Origin: Actinomycetota bacterium | Lineage (GTDB): Bacteria > Actinomycetota > Acidimicrobiia > Acidimicrobiales > Ilumatobacteraceae | Length of the DNA: 64,000 nt | Reading direction: 5' to 3' | Assembly (NCBI GenBank): GCA_009919275.1 | Contig: RGCG01000001.1 | Span: 1-64,000, forward strand | Shown: piece by piece, positions 26,491-35,719 of the stretch | Layout of the letters: every line of letters starts with the position of its first letter | Numbering within the stretch: the stretch's first letter is position 1 | The notes under the pieces: generated by a model | Told to the model about the DNA's origin: nothing | Database searches by the model: none | What the model saw: only the letters and a program-made list of their open reading frames with translations | Made by a program: the position numbers and the translations under genes

Positions 26491-27300
26491 ATGAGCCGTC
26501 ATGCGGAAGTTCCGCGTCTTGTTCCGTCGATCAAACCCGCGGCACACGCGCGCCGGAATCGCTTCTTCCACGTGGTCGGCAGCAACATTTGGGAAGCCGA
26601 CGAGCCCGTGGCGAGCGACTGGCACGTCCACTTCATCGGGATGATGGGCGACGTCGCCGTGTGGGCCGTCGACGTGCCACACGGCCTCGACCCGGCCGAC
26701 GGTGCATCGATCGACCTCTTCTCGTACCACGGGCGCAGTCACGAAAACGATTGGCTCGCTGCCGGTCGCGCGGTGCAACTGGTCGAATGGGCTCGGACCC
26801 ACAAGTTCTGTGGCCGGTGTGGTCAACCGACGCAACGACTCGACGGCGAGCGTGCCATGCGTTGTGCAGCGTGTGGACTGATGGCCTTCCCCCGCCTTGC
26901 GCCGGCGATCATCACGTTGGTCACGCGCGGCGAGGGCGACGAAGAAGAGGCGTTGTTGGCGCGCGGCGTCCAGTGGAAGCAACCCATGTATTCCTGCCTC
27001 GCGGGTTTCGTCGAACCGGGCGAGACACTGGAAGAAGCCGTGGTTCGTGAAACCATGGAAGAGGTCGGCGTCTCTGTCGGCAACGTCCGCTACGTGCGCA
27101 GCCAGCCGTGGCCGTTTCCACATTCGCTCATGTTGGGATTCCGGGCGGACTGGATCCACGGCGACATTGTGTGCGACCCGGTCGAAATTGCGGACGCGCA
27201 GTGGTTCCGCCGCGACGAAATTCCGATGATCCCACCGGGCATCTCGATCGCCCGTCGTCTCATCGATCTGTGGTTGCAAGGAACTATCGTCGGCTCATGA
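26491..27300 (+). CDS. nudC: NAD(+) diphosphatase / RNA decapping Nudix hydrolase
   Basis: 269 aa from the ATG at 26491. A zinc ribbon (CGRCGQP and CAACG) is followed by the Nudix box GFVEPGETLEEAVVRETMEE and the NudC-specific SQPWPFPHSLMLGF. It cleaves NAD(H) to NMN and AMP, and in other bacteria removes NAD caps from RNA. The N-terminal domain (1-100) is the variable NudC-N region. Its stop overlaps the next start as ATGA. Confidence 0.93.
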   Translation: MSRHAEVPRLVPSIKPAAHARRNRFFHVVGSNIWEADEPVASDWHVHFIGMMGDVAVWAVDVPHGLDPADGASIDLFSYHGRSHENDWLAAGRAVQLVEWARTHKFCGRCGQPTQRLDGERAMRCAACGLMAFPRLAPAIITLVTRGEGDEEEALLARGVQWKQPMYSCLAGFVEPGETLEEAVVRETMEEVGVSVGNVRYVRSQPWPFPHSLMLGFRADWIHGDIVCDPVEIADAQWFRRDEIPMIPPGISIARRLIDLWLQGTIVGS

Positions 27301-28208
27301 CCGACGACAAGTCCCCGCAGTCCCATCCGAAACCCGATCTCGGCCGCATCGGCCTGTGGAGCGGCTCGCTCGACGGAGTCCCCGGGTCGCAGGTGCGTGA
27401 CGTTCTCCAGGAAGTCGAAGGTCTTGGTTTCGGTACCTACTGGTATCCCGAAACCGTCGGTCGCGAGGCTTTCGTGAATGCGACCTTGATCCTGTCGTCG
27501 ACAACGAAGTTGAAGGCCGCAACGGGTATCGCCAGCATCGCTGCACGCACGGCCATGGCGATGCAGGCCGGCTGGAAGGCGTTGTCCGAGGCGTTCCCCG
27601 AGCGCTTCGTGCTCGGCATGGGTGTCAGCCATGGCCACATGGTGACGAAGCTCCACAAGTCCCCCTACGAAAAGCCCTACTCGACGATGGTCGAATACCT
27701 CGACAACATGGACGGCGTTCCCTACTTCGCGGTGCCGCCGGCCGGGCCGATGTACCGCGTGCTTGCGGCGCTCGGTCCGAAGATGTTGGAGCTGGCGCGC
27801 GATCGCACGTCGGGTGCCCATCCGTACTTCACGACACCCGAACACACCGCCGAGGCCCGATCGATTCTCGGTCCCGACAAACTGCTCGCCCCCGAACAGA
27901 TGGTGATCTTCGAGACCAACGCCGACAAGGCTCGCGAGACGGCGCGCAAGAACATGTCGGTTTACACGCGCCTGCCGAACTACGCGAACAACCTCGTGCG
28001 GTTGGGTTTTTCGGCCGACGAGATCAAGGACCAGTCCGACAGATTGGTCGACGAGATCGTGTGTTGGGGCACGCTCGACAAGATCGCAGCACGCATCAAA
28101 CAGCACCACGACGCCGGCGCCGACCACGTCTGTGTTCAGGTTCTGATGCACGACGGAAAGGCCCTGCCGACGGCCGAGTGGCGCGAGCTGTCAAGCCTGC
28201 TGAAGTAG
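27297..28208 (+). CDS. F420-dependent LLM-class oxidoreductase
   Basis: 303 aa from the ATG at 27297, overlapping nudC by four bases. A luciferase-like TIM barrel: GRIGLWSGSLDG at the first strand, LGFGTYWYPET, FVLGMGVSHGHMV, and a C-terminal DAGADHVCVQVL block. Such actinobacterial proteins use coenzyme F420 rather than FMN, but the cofactor is inferred from family resemblance (TIGR03620-like). Substrate unknown. Confidence 0.85.
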   Translation: MTDDKSPQSHPKPDLGRIGLWSGSLDGVPGSQVRDVLQEVEGLGFGTYWYPETVGREAFVNATLILSSTTKLKAATGIASIAARTAMAMQAGWKALSEAFPERFVLGMGVSHGHMVTKLHKSPYEKPYSTMVEYLDNMDGVPYFAVPPAGPMYRVLAALGPKMLELARDRTSGAHPYFTTPEHTAEARSILGPDKLLAPEQMVIFETNADKARETARKNMSVYTRLPNYANNLVRLGFSADEIKDQSDRLVDEIVCWGTLDKIAARIKQHHDAGADHVCVQVLMHDGKALPTAEWRELSSLLK

Positions 28209-28215
28209 CTCTGCC

Positions 28216-28974
28216 GTGACGACGTCGTATCTCGACCTGCGCGGTCGCAATCACCTGCACGTGCTGTCCGACGAAAACGCACGCTTCATTGCAGCCGCCC
28301 GTGAGTCGGGTTGGTCGTCCGCCGTTGCGGCGTGCCCGGGCTGGAACGTCGCTGAATTGGTTTTTCACATGTGCAAGGTGCAGGCGATGTTTCACGGCAT
28401 GTTGTCGACCGGTGCCACCAGTCCGAAAGACCTGCCGCGTACGGAACGACCCGCATCCGACGATGGTCTCGTCGAACTGTTCACTGCGGGTGCCGCGCGG
28501 CTCGAACATCTTCTCGAAAGCACGGTCGACGATGCTCCCGTTTGGACCTTCATCGGGTCCCAGCCCGCCGCTTGGGTGAAGCGACGGATGGCCCACGAGG
28601 TCTTGGTGCACCGTTTCGATGCCGAAATTGCCGGCGGTGCACTGTCGCAGACCGACGAAGTGGTGTGCGCCGACGGCATCGACGAGAAGTTCGGGGTGTT
28701 TCTCCCGTGGTTCGGTGACAAGGTGACGCTGACCAACACGGTGCACCTCCATTGCAGCGACACCGACGGGGAATGGATGCTCGGTCCCGGCGCCGGTTCG
28801 GTACGGGTTGCCCGCGAACACGGCAAGGGTGACGTCGCCTTCAACGGACCGTCGCAGATCCTCCTCCTTGCACTGTGGCGGCGCATCTCCATCGACGAGG
28901 CCGTTGATGCCGGTGCGAAGGTGTTCGGTGATCGCGCCGTGCTCGACGCGTTCGTCACCGCATTCGGTGTCTGA
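28216..28974 (+). CDS. maleylpyruvate isomerase family mycothiol-dependent enzyme
   Basis: 252 aa, GTG start, 7 bases after the F420 gene. The N-terminal DinB-like four-helix domain carries the metal-binding CPGWNVAELVFHM and MAHEVLVHRFDAE, as in mycothiol S-transferases of the MDMPI family; the C-terminal SCP2-like half includes the DGEWMLGPGAGSV region. It would conjugate or isomerise substrates with mycothiol. The pairing with an F420 oxidoreductase suggests a small redox or detoxification operon, which is inference. Confidence 0.85.
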   Translation: MTTSYLDLRGRNHLHVLSDENARFIAAARESGWSSAVAACPGWNVAELVFHMCKVQAMFHGMLSTGATSPKDLPRTERPASDDGLVELFTAGAARLEHLLESTVDDAPVWTFIGSQPAAWVKRRMAHEVLVHRFDAEIAGGALSQTDEVVCADGIDEKFGVFLPWFGDKVTLTNTVHLHCSDTDGEWMLGPGAGSVRVAREHGKGDVAFNGPSQILLLALWRRISIDEAVDAGAKVFGDRAVLDAFVTAFGV

Positions 28975-28985
28975 CGAACGGGTGG

Positions 28986-29810
28986 TCAGCCGCCGAACAC
29001 CCGGGCCTGAAGTTTGCGCATTCCGCCGAGCCACCTCGCGTGCTGAGAGGCGCGAGTGGTCATGTATGTCTCGACCTCGGCATGTGGAAGAACGAGGAAC
29101 CGCTCGTCGCGAATTGCGTCGAGTGTGAAGGTCGCGACGTCCTCGGGTTCGAGAACTGCACCGGCAGCCTTCACGACGTCTCCTGCCGAAGCGAAGTCGC
29201 CCCCCGTCTTCGTGGGCTTGTCGGGGTTCAACATGTTCGTGTTGACACCCTGCGGACACAGACAGCTGACGCGCAGGCCGCGGTCGTGGTAGGTGATTGA
29301 AAGCCACTCGGCAAATGCAACGGCAGCGTGTTTGGTGACGGAATACGGGGCCGAGCCGATTTGTGCGAGCAAGCCGGCCGCCGACGCGGTGGAGCAGAAG
29401 TATCCGCGTCCACGCGCGAGCCATTCGGGAAGAAGAATCTCGGCCGCGTAACGATGCGCGTGCACGTTCACCGCGAAACTGGTGGTCCAATCGTCGTCAC
29501 TCGAATTCTCGAGGTCGGTTCCCATGCCGACGCCTGCGTTTGCGAAGAAGAGATCGATCGCACCAAAAGTCGCACGGGCATGCCTGATGACGGCTGCGTT
29601 GCCGTCTCGAGTACCGATGTTCGCAGCGATGGCGGTTGCCGAACCCGCGCGCTGTGCGTTCAGGTCGTTGCAGACCGCAACGAGGCGCGGTTCGTCGAGG
29701 TCGGTCATGGTGACGCGGGCACCGGTGGCGTGGAATTCCCTTGCGAGAGCGCGACCGATTCCGCCCGCGGCACCGGTCACGACAACGTGTGATTGCGGAG
29801 AGAGATCCAT
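28986..29810 (-). CDS. short-chain dehydrogenase/reductase
   Basis: 274 aa. Classical SDR: cofactor motif VTGAAGGIGRALA, NAGVGMG, catalytic Ser in the CSTASAAG strand and YxxxK in YSVTKHAAV. MTDLDE after the second strand favours NAD(H). Substrate unknown. It is convergent with the mycothiol gene, 11 bases between stops. Confidence 0.88.
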   Translation of the reverse strand: MDLSPQSHVVVTGAAGGIGRALAREFHATGARVTMTDLDEPRLVAVCNDLNAQRAGSATAIAANIGTRDGNAAVIRHARATFGAIDLFFANAGVGMGTDLENSSDDDWTTSFAVNVHAHRYAAEILLPEWLARGRGYFCSTASAAGLLAQIGSAPYSVTKHAAVAFAEWLSITYHDRGLRVSCLCPQGVNTNMLNPDKPTKTGGDFASAGDVVKAAGAVLEPEDVATFTLDAIRDERFLVLPHAEVETYMTTRASQHARWLGGMRKLQARVFGG

Positions 29811-29957
29811 GCGGGGTCGATCGTAGGTCGTGAATCCAACCTGATTCGACGCGATTCCGAATTGACACGGGTAAGGGGAGACCTGTGGGTAATGTCACGG
29901 TCAGTCGGCGGTGGGGCTCCTCGTGCTTGCTGCTAGACAATGACAAAAGGAGCTGCC

Positions 29958-30161
29958 GTGAACGCAACCATCGCCGAATCGACCGAAGACCAAAACACAA
30001 CCGGCGCGATTGCCGAGGCGCTCGCCATCGTCGACAAGGCGCTCGCCGAGATGCTGCGGCGCGAGTTGGTTTCCAGCGGCGAAGTTGCCGATTTGTTGCT
30101 CGACCTCAGGTCGATTCTGTCGGCGGCTGGGAAGCCCGCCGCCACCAGCGCCGTTTCCTGA
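29958..30161 (+). CDS. small helical protein, unknown function
   Basis: 67 aa. The upstream ATG at 29940 is in frame, but AAAGGAG sits 6 bases before the GTG at 29958, which decides the start. The protein is largely one amphipathic helix (GAIAEALAIVDKALAEMLRR) with a second one (SGEVADLLLDLRSIL). No known domain. The stop-side 56 bases overlap the 3' end of the WS/DGAT gene on the other strand. The 147 bases upstream hold a TTGACA at 29862 but no well-spaced -10 that I trust. Confidence 0.65.
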   Translation: MNATIAESTEDQNTTGAIAEALAIVDKALAEMLRRELVSSGEVADLLLDLRSILSAAGKPAATSAVS

Positions 30162-31611
30162 CACCCGCCGCGACGCCGGTGTCGACCGGCGAATGAGTCC
30201 CGCTCTCCGACGGTGCGTCGGTCTTCGTTGACGGCGCGGGCTGTGGTGCGAACTGCGCAATTCTCGTAAACGCCTCTTCGATACAGGTGCGCAGTAATTC
30301 AGGCTGTTCGACTGCCGCAGTGTCGACGTGTAATCCCATATCGAGGTTGCCGTCGTTGCTGAGAAGCGTGAGGTTGAACGCGACGCCGCCCAACGGACCG
30401 ACGGGGTGGTTGGCGGCAATGCGCGCGCCCGCGATGTAGAGCGGGATGCCTGCACCGCGGACGTTCGAGGTGGCGAAGTCGACGGTTTGGCTCTGGGCCC
30501 GCGCCAACCGAGTGAGCACGGAGATGGGAAGTGCTTGGGCCAGGCCGGCGAGGGTGTCGAGGTTGGCATCGCCCGATCCACTGCGCACCGAGGTTGTCAT
30601 TTCGTTGATGGCCGCGAAGCGTTCCTCGACTGGCATCTCGCCGGTTGGGACCAGTAGCCGCACGAGTGTGAAGGCGTTCGATGCGGCCTCATCGGTGCGG
30701 GTGCTCACGGCCATCGACGTGCGCAGTGACTCGACAGGTGCGCCGAGTCGGCGGTGGTATTCCCCCGCGGCATCGGCCGCTGCGGTCACGAAGGCGGTGT
30801 TCAACTTTCCGCCAAGGACCTGCGACGCTTCACGCATCGTGCTGTAGGGGACCGAGAGTGCTTCGAGGCGCCGCCCCAGTGATCGTTTTGTCCACAGAGG
30901 ACTGCGTGCGGGGTCGGTGTCGCCGAGTTGTTTCATGACGGCACGCACGTTGGCGGCCGTCTCGGCCCCTGTCGTGGGCAGGCTTGCAGGGTCGCTGAGC
31001 GCGTCGCGCACCTGCTTCACGAACGAAAGCGGAATACGCAAGGCATCGCCAAGCGCGGCGCGCAGAACGTCGGCCGATTCGTCGTCTGCGTGGTTTGTCT
31101 CGACTGATTCGGGTTCTGGCAGCGGCGCAGGCTCGGGTGCGTCGCGTTCGAGGTCGATGAACTGCATCGACAGGAGAACACCGCCTTCACCATCGGTGAT
31201 GGTGTGGTGAATCTTGCTGATGAGCGCACTGCGGCCGCCCTCGACGTTGTCGACGATGAGGAACTGCCACGGCGGTCGAGCCCGGTCGAACGGGTCGGCG
31301 GTGAAGAGCGTTGCCAGGTCGAGCAATTGGCGCATCGAGCCGTTACCGGGAAGCGCGATGTGGCGAACGTGGTGGGCGAGATCGAAGTAGGGATCGGGCT
31401 GCCAAAAGGGTGCACCGAGATTCGCGGGAGCCGGCTGCACGCGTTGCCGCAGACGCGGGAAGGCGATGGTGGCGCGGTGCATGCGTCGCATGAAAGCCGC
31501 GACGTTCATCGGTCGGTCGAGGATCGAGATATTGGAAAAAGTGGACGAGAGGAAAGGGTCCTTCTCGAGGCGCCACATCAGGCCCTCGGCATCGCTCATT
31601 CTTTCGGTCAC
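30106..31611 (-). CDS. WS/DGAT family O-acyltransferase
   Basis: 501 aa from the GTG at 31611, which overlaps the upstream stop as GTGA. The active-site HHxxxDG is present as IHHTITDGEGG near residue 145, and the C-terminal domain has the NVRGAGIPLYIAGA segment (PLYxxG). The family makes triacylglycerol from diacylglycerol and acyl-CoA, or wax esters. A basic tail RKRRWWRRA ends the protein. It closes a chain that also holds PAP2, acyl-CoA dehydrogenase and fadD genes, so I infer lipid storage. Confidence 0.9.
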   Translation of the reverse strand: MTERMSDAEGLMWRLEKDPFLSSTFSNISILDRPMNVAAFMRRMHRATIAFPRLRQRVQPAPANLGAPFWQPDPYFDLAHHVRHIALPGNGSMRQLLDLATLFTADPFDRARPPWQFLIVDNVEGGRSALISKIHHTITDGEGGVLLSMQFIDLERDAPEPAPLPEPESVETNHADDESADVLRAALGDALRIPLSFVKQVRDALSDPASLPTTGAETAANVRAVMKQLGDTDPARSPLWTKRSLGRRLEALSVPYSTMREASQVLGGKLNTAFVTAAADAAGEYHRRLGAPVESLRTSMAVSTRTDEAASNAFTLVRLLVPTGEMPVEERFAAINEMTTSVRSGSGDANLDTLAGLAQALPISVLTRLARAQSQTVDFATSNVRGAGIPLYIAGARIAANHPVGPLGGVAFNLTLLSNDGNLDMGLHVDTAAVEQPELLRTCIEEAFTRIAQFAPQPAPSTKTDAPSESGTHSPVDTGVAAGVRKRRWWRRASQPPTEST

Positions 31612-32207
31612 TGGGGAACGCTCGTGTGTTTGAACTCGTTGAGAATCGGCCAGGCGATGTTCTCGAGGATCCGTTCGATGGTCGCAATGGCGAGAGCACC
31701 GTCGCCCTCGGCCGTGCGCAATAAACGGACGAAGACGGCCTTGTCGTCGACGACGAAGGTTGGCACACCCCACACCTCGTGACTGTTCACGTACTGCATG
31801 TGTTCGCGTGCGATGGTCTGCAGCGGCTCTCCCGTTTCGACGATGTCGAAGATCCGCGCGGGGTCGATGTCGGCCCGGGTGAGCAGCGACGAGAGTTTCG
31901 CCCGATCGTTCAGGTTTCCCGCTGCGGTGTGGCGGTAGTCGAACACCGAACGGTGAAACACCGGGAAACGCGCCGGGTTGGTGTCACGTGCGGCAACACC
32001 GACCTGCAGCGCGAAGAGGCCGGAATCGTGCTGCGGCGTCTCCCAGATGGGGCGCAGGTCGGGATCGCGGTTCGACTGACCGAGGCAGTAGGGCAGGAAG
32101 GTGACATTCCAGTCGGCGCCGGCGAGGAGTCCGGTGACGACATGGTCATGGACGATGCGTCCGTACGGACACCGATAATCCCAGGTCACTGCAAAAGAGC
32201 GCGTCAC
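31608..32207 (-). CDS. DsbA/FrnE-like thioredoxin-fold oxidoreductase
   Basis: 199 aa. Active site CPYG in DYRCPYGRIVHD, that is one cysteine rather than CxxC, and the cis-proline loop VWGVPTFVVDD. This places it with HCCA isomerase/DsbA-like proteins, some of which use mycothiol or glutathione. No signal peptide, so cytoplasmic. It sits between PAP2 (4 bases) and WS/DGAT (overlap). Confidence 0.82.
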   Translation of the reverse strand: MTRSFAVTWDYRCPYGRIVHDHVVTGLLAGADWNVTFLPYCLGQSNRDPDLRPIWETPQHDSGLFALQVGVAARDTNPARFPVFHRSVFDYRHTAAGNLNDRAKLSSLLTRADIDPARIFDIVETGEPLQTIAREHMQYVNSHEVWGVPTFVVDDKAVFVRLLRTAEGDGALAIATIERILENIAWPILNEFKHTSVPQ

Positions 32208-32211
32208 ACGC

Positions 32212-32727
32212 TCAACCTACAAGCGGTACCGCAAGAAGACCAAGGGCCGTTCCGACGATTGCTCCACCGAGGATGTCGGAGAGGTGGTGGAGCCGCACCA
32301 TGACGCGACTGAGGGCCACGCCGACGGCAACCGCGAAAAAGAGTGCGGCCCATGCGCCGGGCACGAGTGTGACCAGAATCGTTGCGGCGAAGAACGCCGA
32401 TGACGAGTGACCGCTCGGGAACGACGAGGTGACCGGTGTTCGCACGTTGAAACGACCGTCGCCGTTCGCATCGGGTCGACTGCGTCGAAACAAACGTTTG
32501 ACGCCCTGGTTGACGATGAGACTCTCGGCCCCGAGCAGGAGCGAAAAGGTCAATGCTTCACCCGCGCGGTCTGTGCTGCCGATCGCGCGCAGCCAGACGA
32601 CGGCGTGCCAGATGACGCTGAATTCGCCGGCGCGACTGAGGAATGAGAAGAGACCCTGCACGACTCCTTTGCGGCGTGCGGGTTCGAGCCAGCGGTCGAA
32701 AGCGTCGTCGATCCGGCGAATGTTCAC
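32212..32727 (-). CDS. PAP2-family membrane phosphatase
   Basis: 171 aa from the GTG at 32727. Several hydrophobic helices carry the three phosphatase motifs: KRLFRRSRPD, SSFPSGHSSS and SRVMVRLHHLSD. The family removes phosphate from phosphatidate or polyprenyl diphosphate. Next to a WS/DGAT gene, conversion of phosphatidate to diacylglycerol is an attractive assignment, but undecaprenyl-pyrophosphatase activity cannot be excluded. Confidence 0.88.
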   Translation of the reverse strand: MNIRRIDDAFDRWLEPARRKGVVQGLFSFLSRAGEFSVIWHAVVWLRAIGSTDRAGEALTFSLLLGAESLIVNQGVKRLFRRSRPDANGDGRFNVRTPVTSSFPSGHSSSAFFAATILVTLVPGAWAALFFAVAVGVALSRVMVRLHHLSDILGGAIVGTALGLLAVPLVG

Positions 32728-32734
32728 GGTTGGT

Positions 32735-33604
32735 TCAACTCGTCGGTGCCGCAAGGCCGGCGATGTAGTCGGCGAACCGATCGGGGTCCTCCATCGGACC
32801 GAAGTGTGACACGTCATCCCACGCCTCGAACCGGGCGCCGGGTACTTGTTCGGCGATGCGCGGTGCGATTGCCGATGGCTGGTACTGCTGCTCGGGGCTG
32901 CCAACCACCCACAAAGGCACGCGCAAGGACGACAACGAGTCCCACGTCTGGTGACCACCACCGGTTTCGTAGGTTCGCGCTTCGTGCTCGGGATTGCACT
33001 TCAACGTCACGCCGTCCGGGGACGAGCGAAAGCCGTAATCGACGTAGGCGTCGAGCGCATCGGTACGAAATGCCGACATCGGTGGTTTCGAGGCGAAGTT
33101 CGACTTTGCGTCGGCGAGTGACGCAAAGGTCGCGCGGCGCTTTCGTGTTGCGGCAGCAAGAGGATTGGGCGGCAGATCCGAGGGTCGGAAACCTGACTGC
33201 GGAAAAATGATCGGCTCGAACGCGACGATGCCGCGGAAGAGGTCGGGCTGTCGGAGCGCGGCCATCACCAAGGTTGCACCGCCCATCGAGTGTCCCGCGG
33301 CGAACAAGGGACCGGGTCGCACGCTGCCAACGAGATGACGTGCGACGGCAAGGGAGTCTTCGCCGAACTCTTCCCAGCGCACCGTCCAGCCCTCGGGCAC
33401 GACCGAATCGCCGTAGCCGCGGTGGTCGTGGGCCCAGACGTCGAAACGACCCTCGAGTCGTTTGGCAACGGGAAGCCAGCATCGGCCGTGGAAGCCCGTG
33501 GCGTGAGAGAGAAGGACGACGGGGTGTGCGCCGGGCTCACAGTCCGACAAGTGGTGGAGCGCGAGAACGATGCCGTTGGTCGACTCGACGTGAACCGTCT
33601 TCAC
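32735..33604 (-). CDS. alpha/beta hydrolase
   Basis: 289 aa, GTG start overlapping the acyl-CoA dehydrogenase stop (GTGA). Motifs LLSHATGFHGRCW, the nucleophile elbow AAGHSMGGAT, and the C-terminal DDVSHFGPMEDP with the catalytic His. An esterase, lipase or thioesterase-like role fits the lipid operon; the substrate is unknown. Confidence 0.85.
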   Translation of the reverse strand: MKTVHVESTNGIVLALHHLSDCEPGAHPVVLLSHATGFHGRCWLPVAKRLEGRFDVWAHDHRGYGDSVVPEGWTVRWEEFGEDSLAVARHLVGSVRPGPLFAAGHSMGGATLVMAALRQPDLFRGIVAFEPIIFPQSGFRPSDLPPNPLAAATRKRRATFASLADAKSNFASKPPMSAFRTDALDAYVDYGFRSSPDGVTLKCNPEHEARTYETGGGHQTWDSLSSLRVPLWVVGSPEQQYQPSAIAPRIAEQVPGARFEAWDDVSHFGPMEDPDRFADYIAGLAAPTS

Positions 33605-34737
33605 GAAGCGGAACCCTTTGGTTCGCTGTATTTGGGTTCACGCGGAAGGCCGAGGAGGCGTTCACCGATGATGTTGCGCTGAACCTGGCTGGTGCCGCCG
33701 GCGATGCGTCCGCCGGGTGCGGACAGCATTCCGGTCGCGTCACTGCCCTCGAGGAGTGCGGGTGCGCCCGATATGTCACCCTTCAACATTGCGGTGTCGA
33801 ACATCATCTCGGTGATGCCGAGTTTCATGAGCGAGGCGGCGGTCGACGCCTCGGGCCCCTGGCGCTTGCCCATCGCCTTGAATGCGTGACCGCGCGACAA
33901 GAGTTGTGCAAGTCGATCGCGACTCGACGAATCGAGTTCGCGGCTTGCACCGAGTTGAGCCATCGCCTCGAGCCGGCGCTCGAGACCAATGACGCTCGCC
34001 CCAATGTGACCGCGTTCGCTCGTCAACACCGCCATGCCAACACCCCACCCGCCGTGCAGCGGCCCGAGGAGGCATTCGGCCGGTAGCTCGACGTCGGTGA
34101 AGAAGACCTCGTCGAACTCGGCCTCGCCCGTCATCTGCCGCAGTGGTCGTATCTCGATGCCGGGGGTGTCCATCGGGCACAGAAAGAACGAAATACCTTC
34201 GTGCTTCGGTGCGTCGGAATCGGTGCGCGCCATCAAGATGCCCCAGTTGCTGTAACGCCCGCCGCTGCACCACACTTTCTGGCCGTTCACGATGAAACGT
34301 TCGCCGTCGCGTACCGCTTTTGTCGTCAAGCCGCCGAGGTCGCTTCCGGCGCCGGGTTCGCTGAACAACTGGCACCACACATGTTCCGCGCCGAGCGTCG
34401 CGCGAAGGTGCAGCGACTGTTGTTCGGGAGTGCCGAACCGCAGAATCGACCCACCGGCGAGAACGAGACCGACCATGTTCAGCACCGGTGGTACGCCGTG
34501 GCGCGCACAGAGTTCGATCCAAGCCGCCGTGTGGGCCGGGGTGAGCCCGCGACCGCCGTGCTCGACCGGCCAATGGATGCCGGTGAAGCCGGCGTCGTTC
34601 AGTCGGATCTGCCAGGAGCGTCCGGCCGCGATGAGATCGGGAGGACAAATGGCACCGTAGTCCCGCGGTGCCGCCGACGCGTTCGCCGTCAACCACGCCG
34701 CGGCGCGCGAACGGAATTCGTCGACGGTCTCCGTCAT
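33601..34737 (-). CDS. acyl-CoA dehydrogenase family protein (FadE-like)
   Basis: 378 aa. FAD-dependent acyl-CoA dehydrogenase: WCQLFSEPGAGSDLGGL (FAD and substrate loop), VNGQKVWCSGG, and the C-terminal GGTSQVQRNIIGERLLGLPRE. Actinobacterial FadE enzymes often act as heteromers; another FadE lies at 37377-38495. It begins 4 bases after the SDR stop, so it belongs to the fadD - SDR - fadE chain. Confidence 0.9.
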   Translation of the reverse strand: MTETVDEFRSRAAAWLTANASAAPRDYGAICPPDLIAAGRSWQIRLNDAGFTGIHWPVEHGGRGLTPAHTAAWIELCARHGVPPVLNMVGLVLAGGSILRFGTPEQQSLHLRATLGAEHVWCQLFSEPGAGSDLGGLTTKAVRDGERFIVNGQKVWCSGGRYSNWGILMARTDSDAPKHEGISFFLCPMDTPGIEIRPLRQMTGEAEFDEVFFTDVELPAECLLGPLHGGWGVGMAVLTSERGHIGASVIGLERRLEAMAQLGASRELDSSSRDRLAQLLSRGHAFKAMGKRQGPEASTAASLMKLGITEMMFDTAMLKGDISGAPALLEGSDATGMLSAPGGRIAGGTSQVQRNIIGERLLGLPREPKYSEPKGSAS

Positions 34738-34741
34738 CTGC

Positions 34742-35635
34742 TTACTTCAACTTGTTGAAGAACGCAGCGGTTTCTTCGGCGAGATTCTGGGGGACGAAGT
34801 AGTCCTTCTGGCTCATGATGGCATCCCAGTTGTCGCGCACGTCTTCGAGCGTGTGGTCGGGCTTCGTGTAGCCCTGGGTCTCGCCGAAGAACACATTTGC
34901 GACGCGACCACCGCCGACGCTGTACACCTGTCCGGTGACGGGGCAGTCTTCGTGGGCGAGCCAGGCGACGATGGGCGACACCTGTGACGGGTCGAGCTTG
35001 TCGGCGAGCGCACCCATCAGGTCTTCGGTCATGCGCGTGAGGGCGAGCGGCGCGATTGCGTTCGCCTTGATGTTGTATTTCGCTCCCTCGACCGCGAGGA
35101 CACGGGTGAAGCCAACGAGGCCCAACTTCGCTGCGCCGTAGTTGGTCTGACCGAAGTTGCCGAAGATGCCCGCGGCAGACGAGGTGGAGATGATGCGTCC
35201 GTAACCCTGCTCGCGCATCAACACCCACGCGGGCTGCGTGACATGGAACGCGCCCTTCAGGTGGACGTCGAAGACGGGATTCATGAGATCCGGCGACATG
35301 TTGTGGAACGACTTGTCGCGGAGGATGCCGGCGTTGTTGATGACGATGTCGACGCGTCCAAAAGTGTCGACCGCGGTCTTCACGATCGCCGCGCCACCTT
35401 CGGGCGTTGCGACCGAGTTGTGGTCGGCCACGGCCTCGCCGCCCGCGGCTTTGATTTCATCGACGACCTTTTGCGCCGCCGAGGCGTCGCCACCGGTTCC
35501 GTCGATGTTGCCGCCGAGGTCGTTCACGACGACGAGAGCGCCGCGCTTGGCGAGGAGCAAGGCGTGCTGGCGACCGAGGCCTCCACCTGCTCCGGTGATG
35601 ATCGCAACCTTGCCGTCGAAACCGAGATCTGCCAT
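34742..35635 (-). CDS. SDR family 3-hydroxyacyl-CoA dehydrogenase-like protein
   Basis: 297 aa. TGAGGGLGRQHALLLAKRGA and the long insert NDLGGNIDGTGGD are typical of the dehydrogenase part of multifunctional enzyme 2 (peroxisomal MFE-2) and its bacterial relatives. NNAGILRDKSF, STSSAAG and YGAAKLGLVGF complete the active site. It probably oxidises (R)-3-hydroxyacyl-CoA. A close paralogue with the same NDLGGN motif lies at 52490, next to a MaoC hydratase. Confidence 0.9.
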   Translation of the reverse strand: MADLGFDGKVAIITGAGGGLGRQHALLLAKRGALVVVNDLGGNIDGTGGDASAAQKVVDEIKAAGGEAVADHNSVATPEGGAAIVKTAVDTFGRVDIVINNAGILRDKSFHNMSPDLMNPVFDVHLKGAFHVTQPAWVLMREQGYGRIISTSSAAGIFGNFGQTNYGAAKLGLVGFTRVLAVEGAKYNIKANAIAPLALTRMTEDLMGALADKLDPSQVSPIVAWLAHEDCPVTGQVYSVGGGRVANVFFGETQGYTKPDHTLEDVRDNWDAIMSQKDYFVPQNLAEETAAFFNKLK

Positions 35636-35648
35636 TGGGGGGCACCTT

Positions 35649-35702
35649 TCTGTTTGCGCCGTCCTGTGGCGCCGGTCTGTTCGCGCCGCCGTGTGGCGCG
35701 GG
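35649..35702. repeat. tandem imperfect 27-bp repeat
   Basis: Two adjacent 27-bp units (35649-35675, 35676-35702) starting TCTGTT differ at four positions. Each contains a GCGCC/GGCGC-type inverted repeat, so each may fold. They fill most of the 84 bases between the fadD stop and the SDR start on the minus strand. Function unknown; a leader or processing element is possible. Confidence 0.7.
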
Positions 35703-35719
35703 TGAACTCTACTTGTGGC

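Noticed and set aside
29862-29895. Promoter with TTGACA and TAATGT before the small gene at 29958
   Set aside because: The spacing is about 22 bases, too long for a normal promoter, and no better -10 lies at 17 bases.
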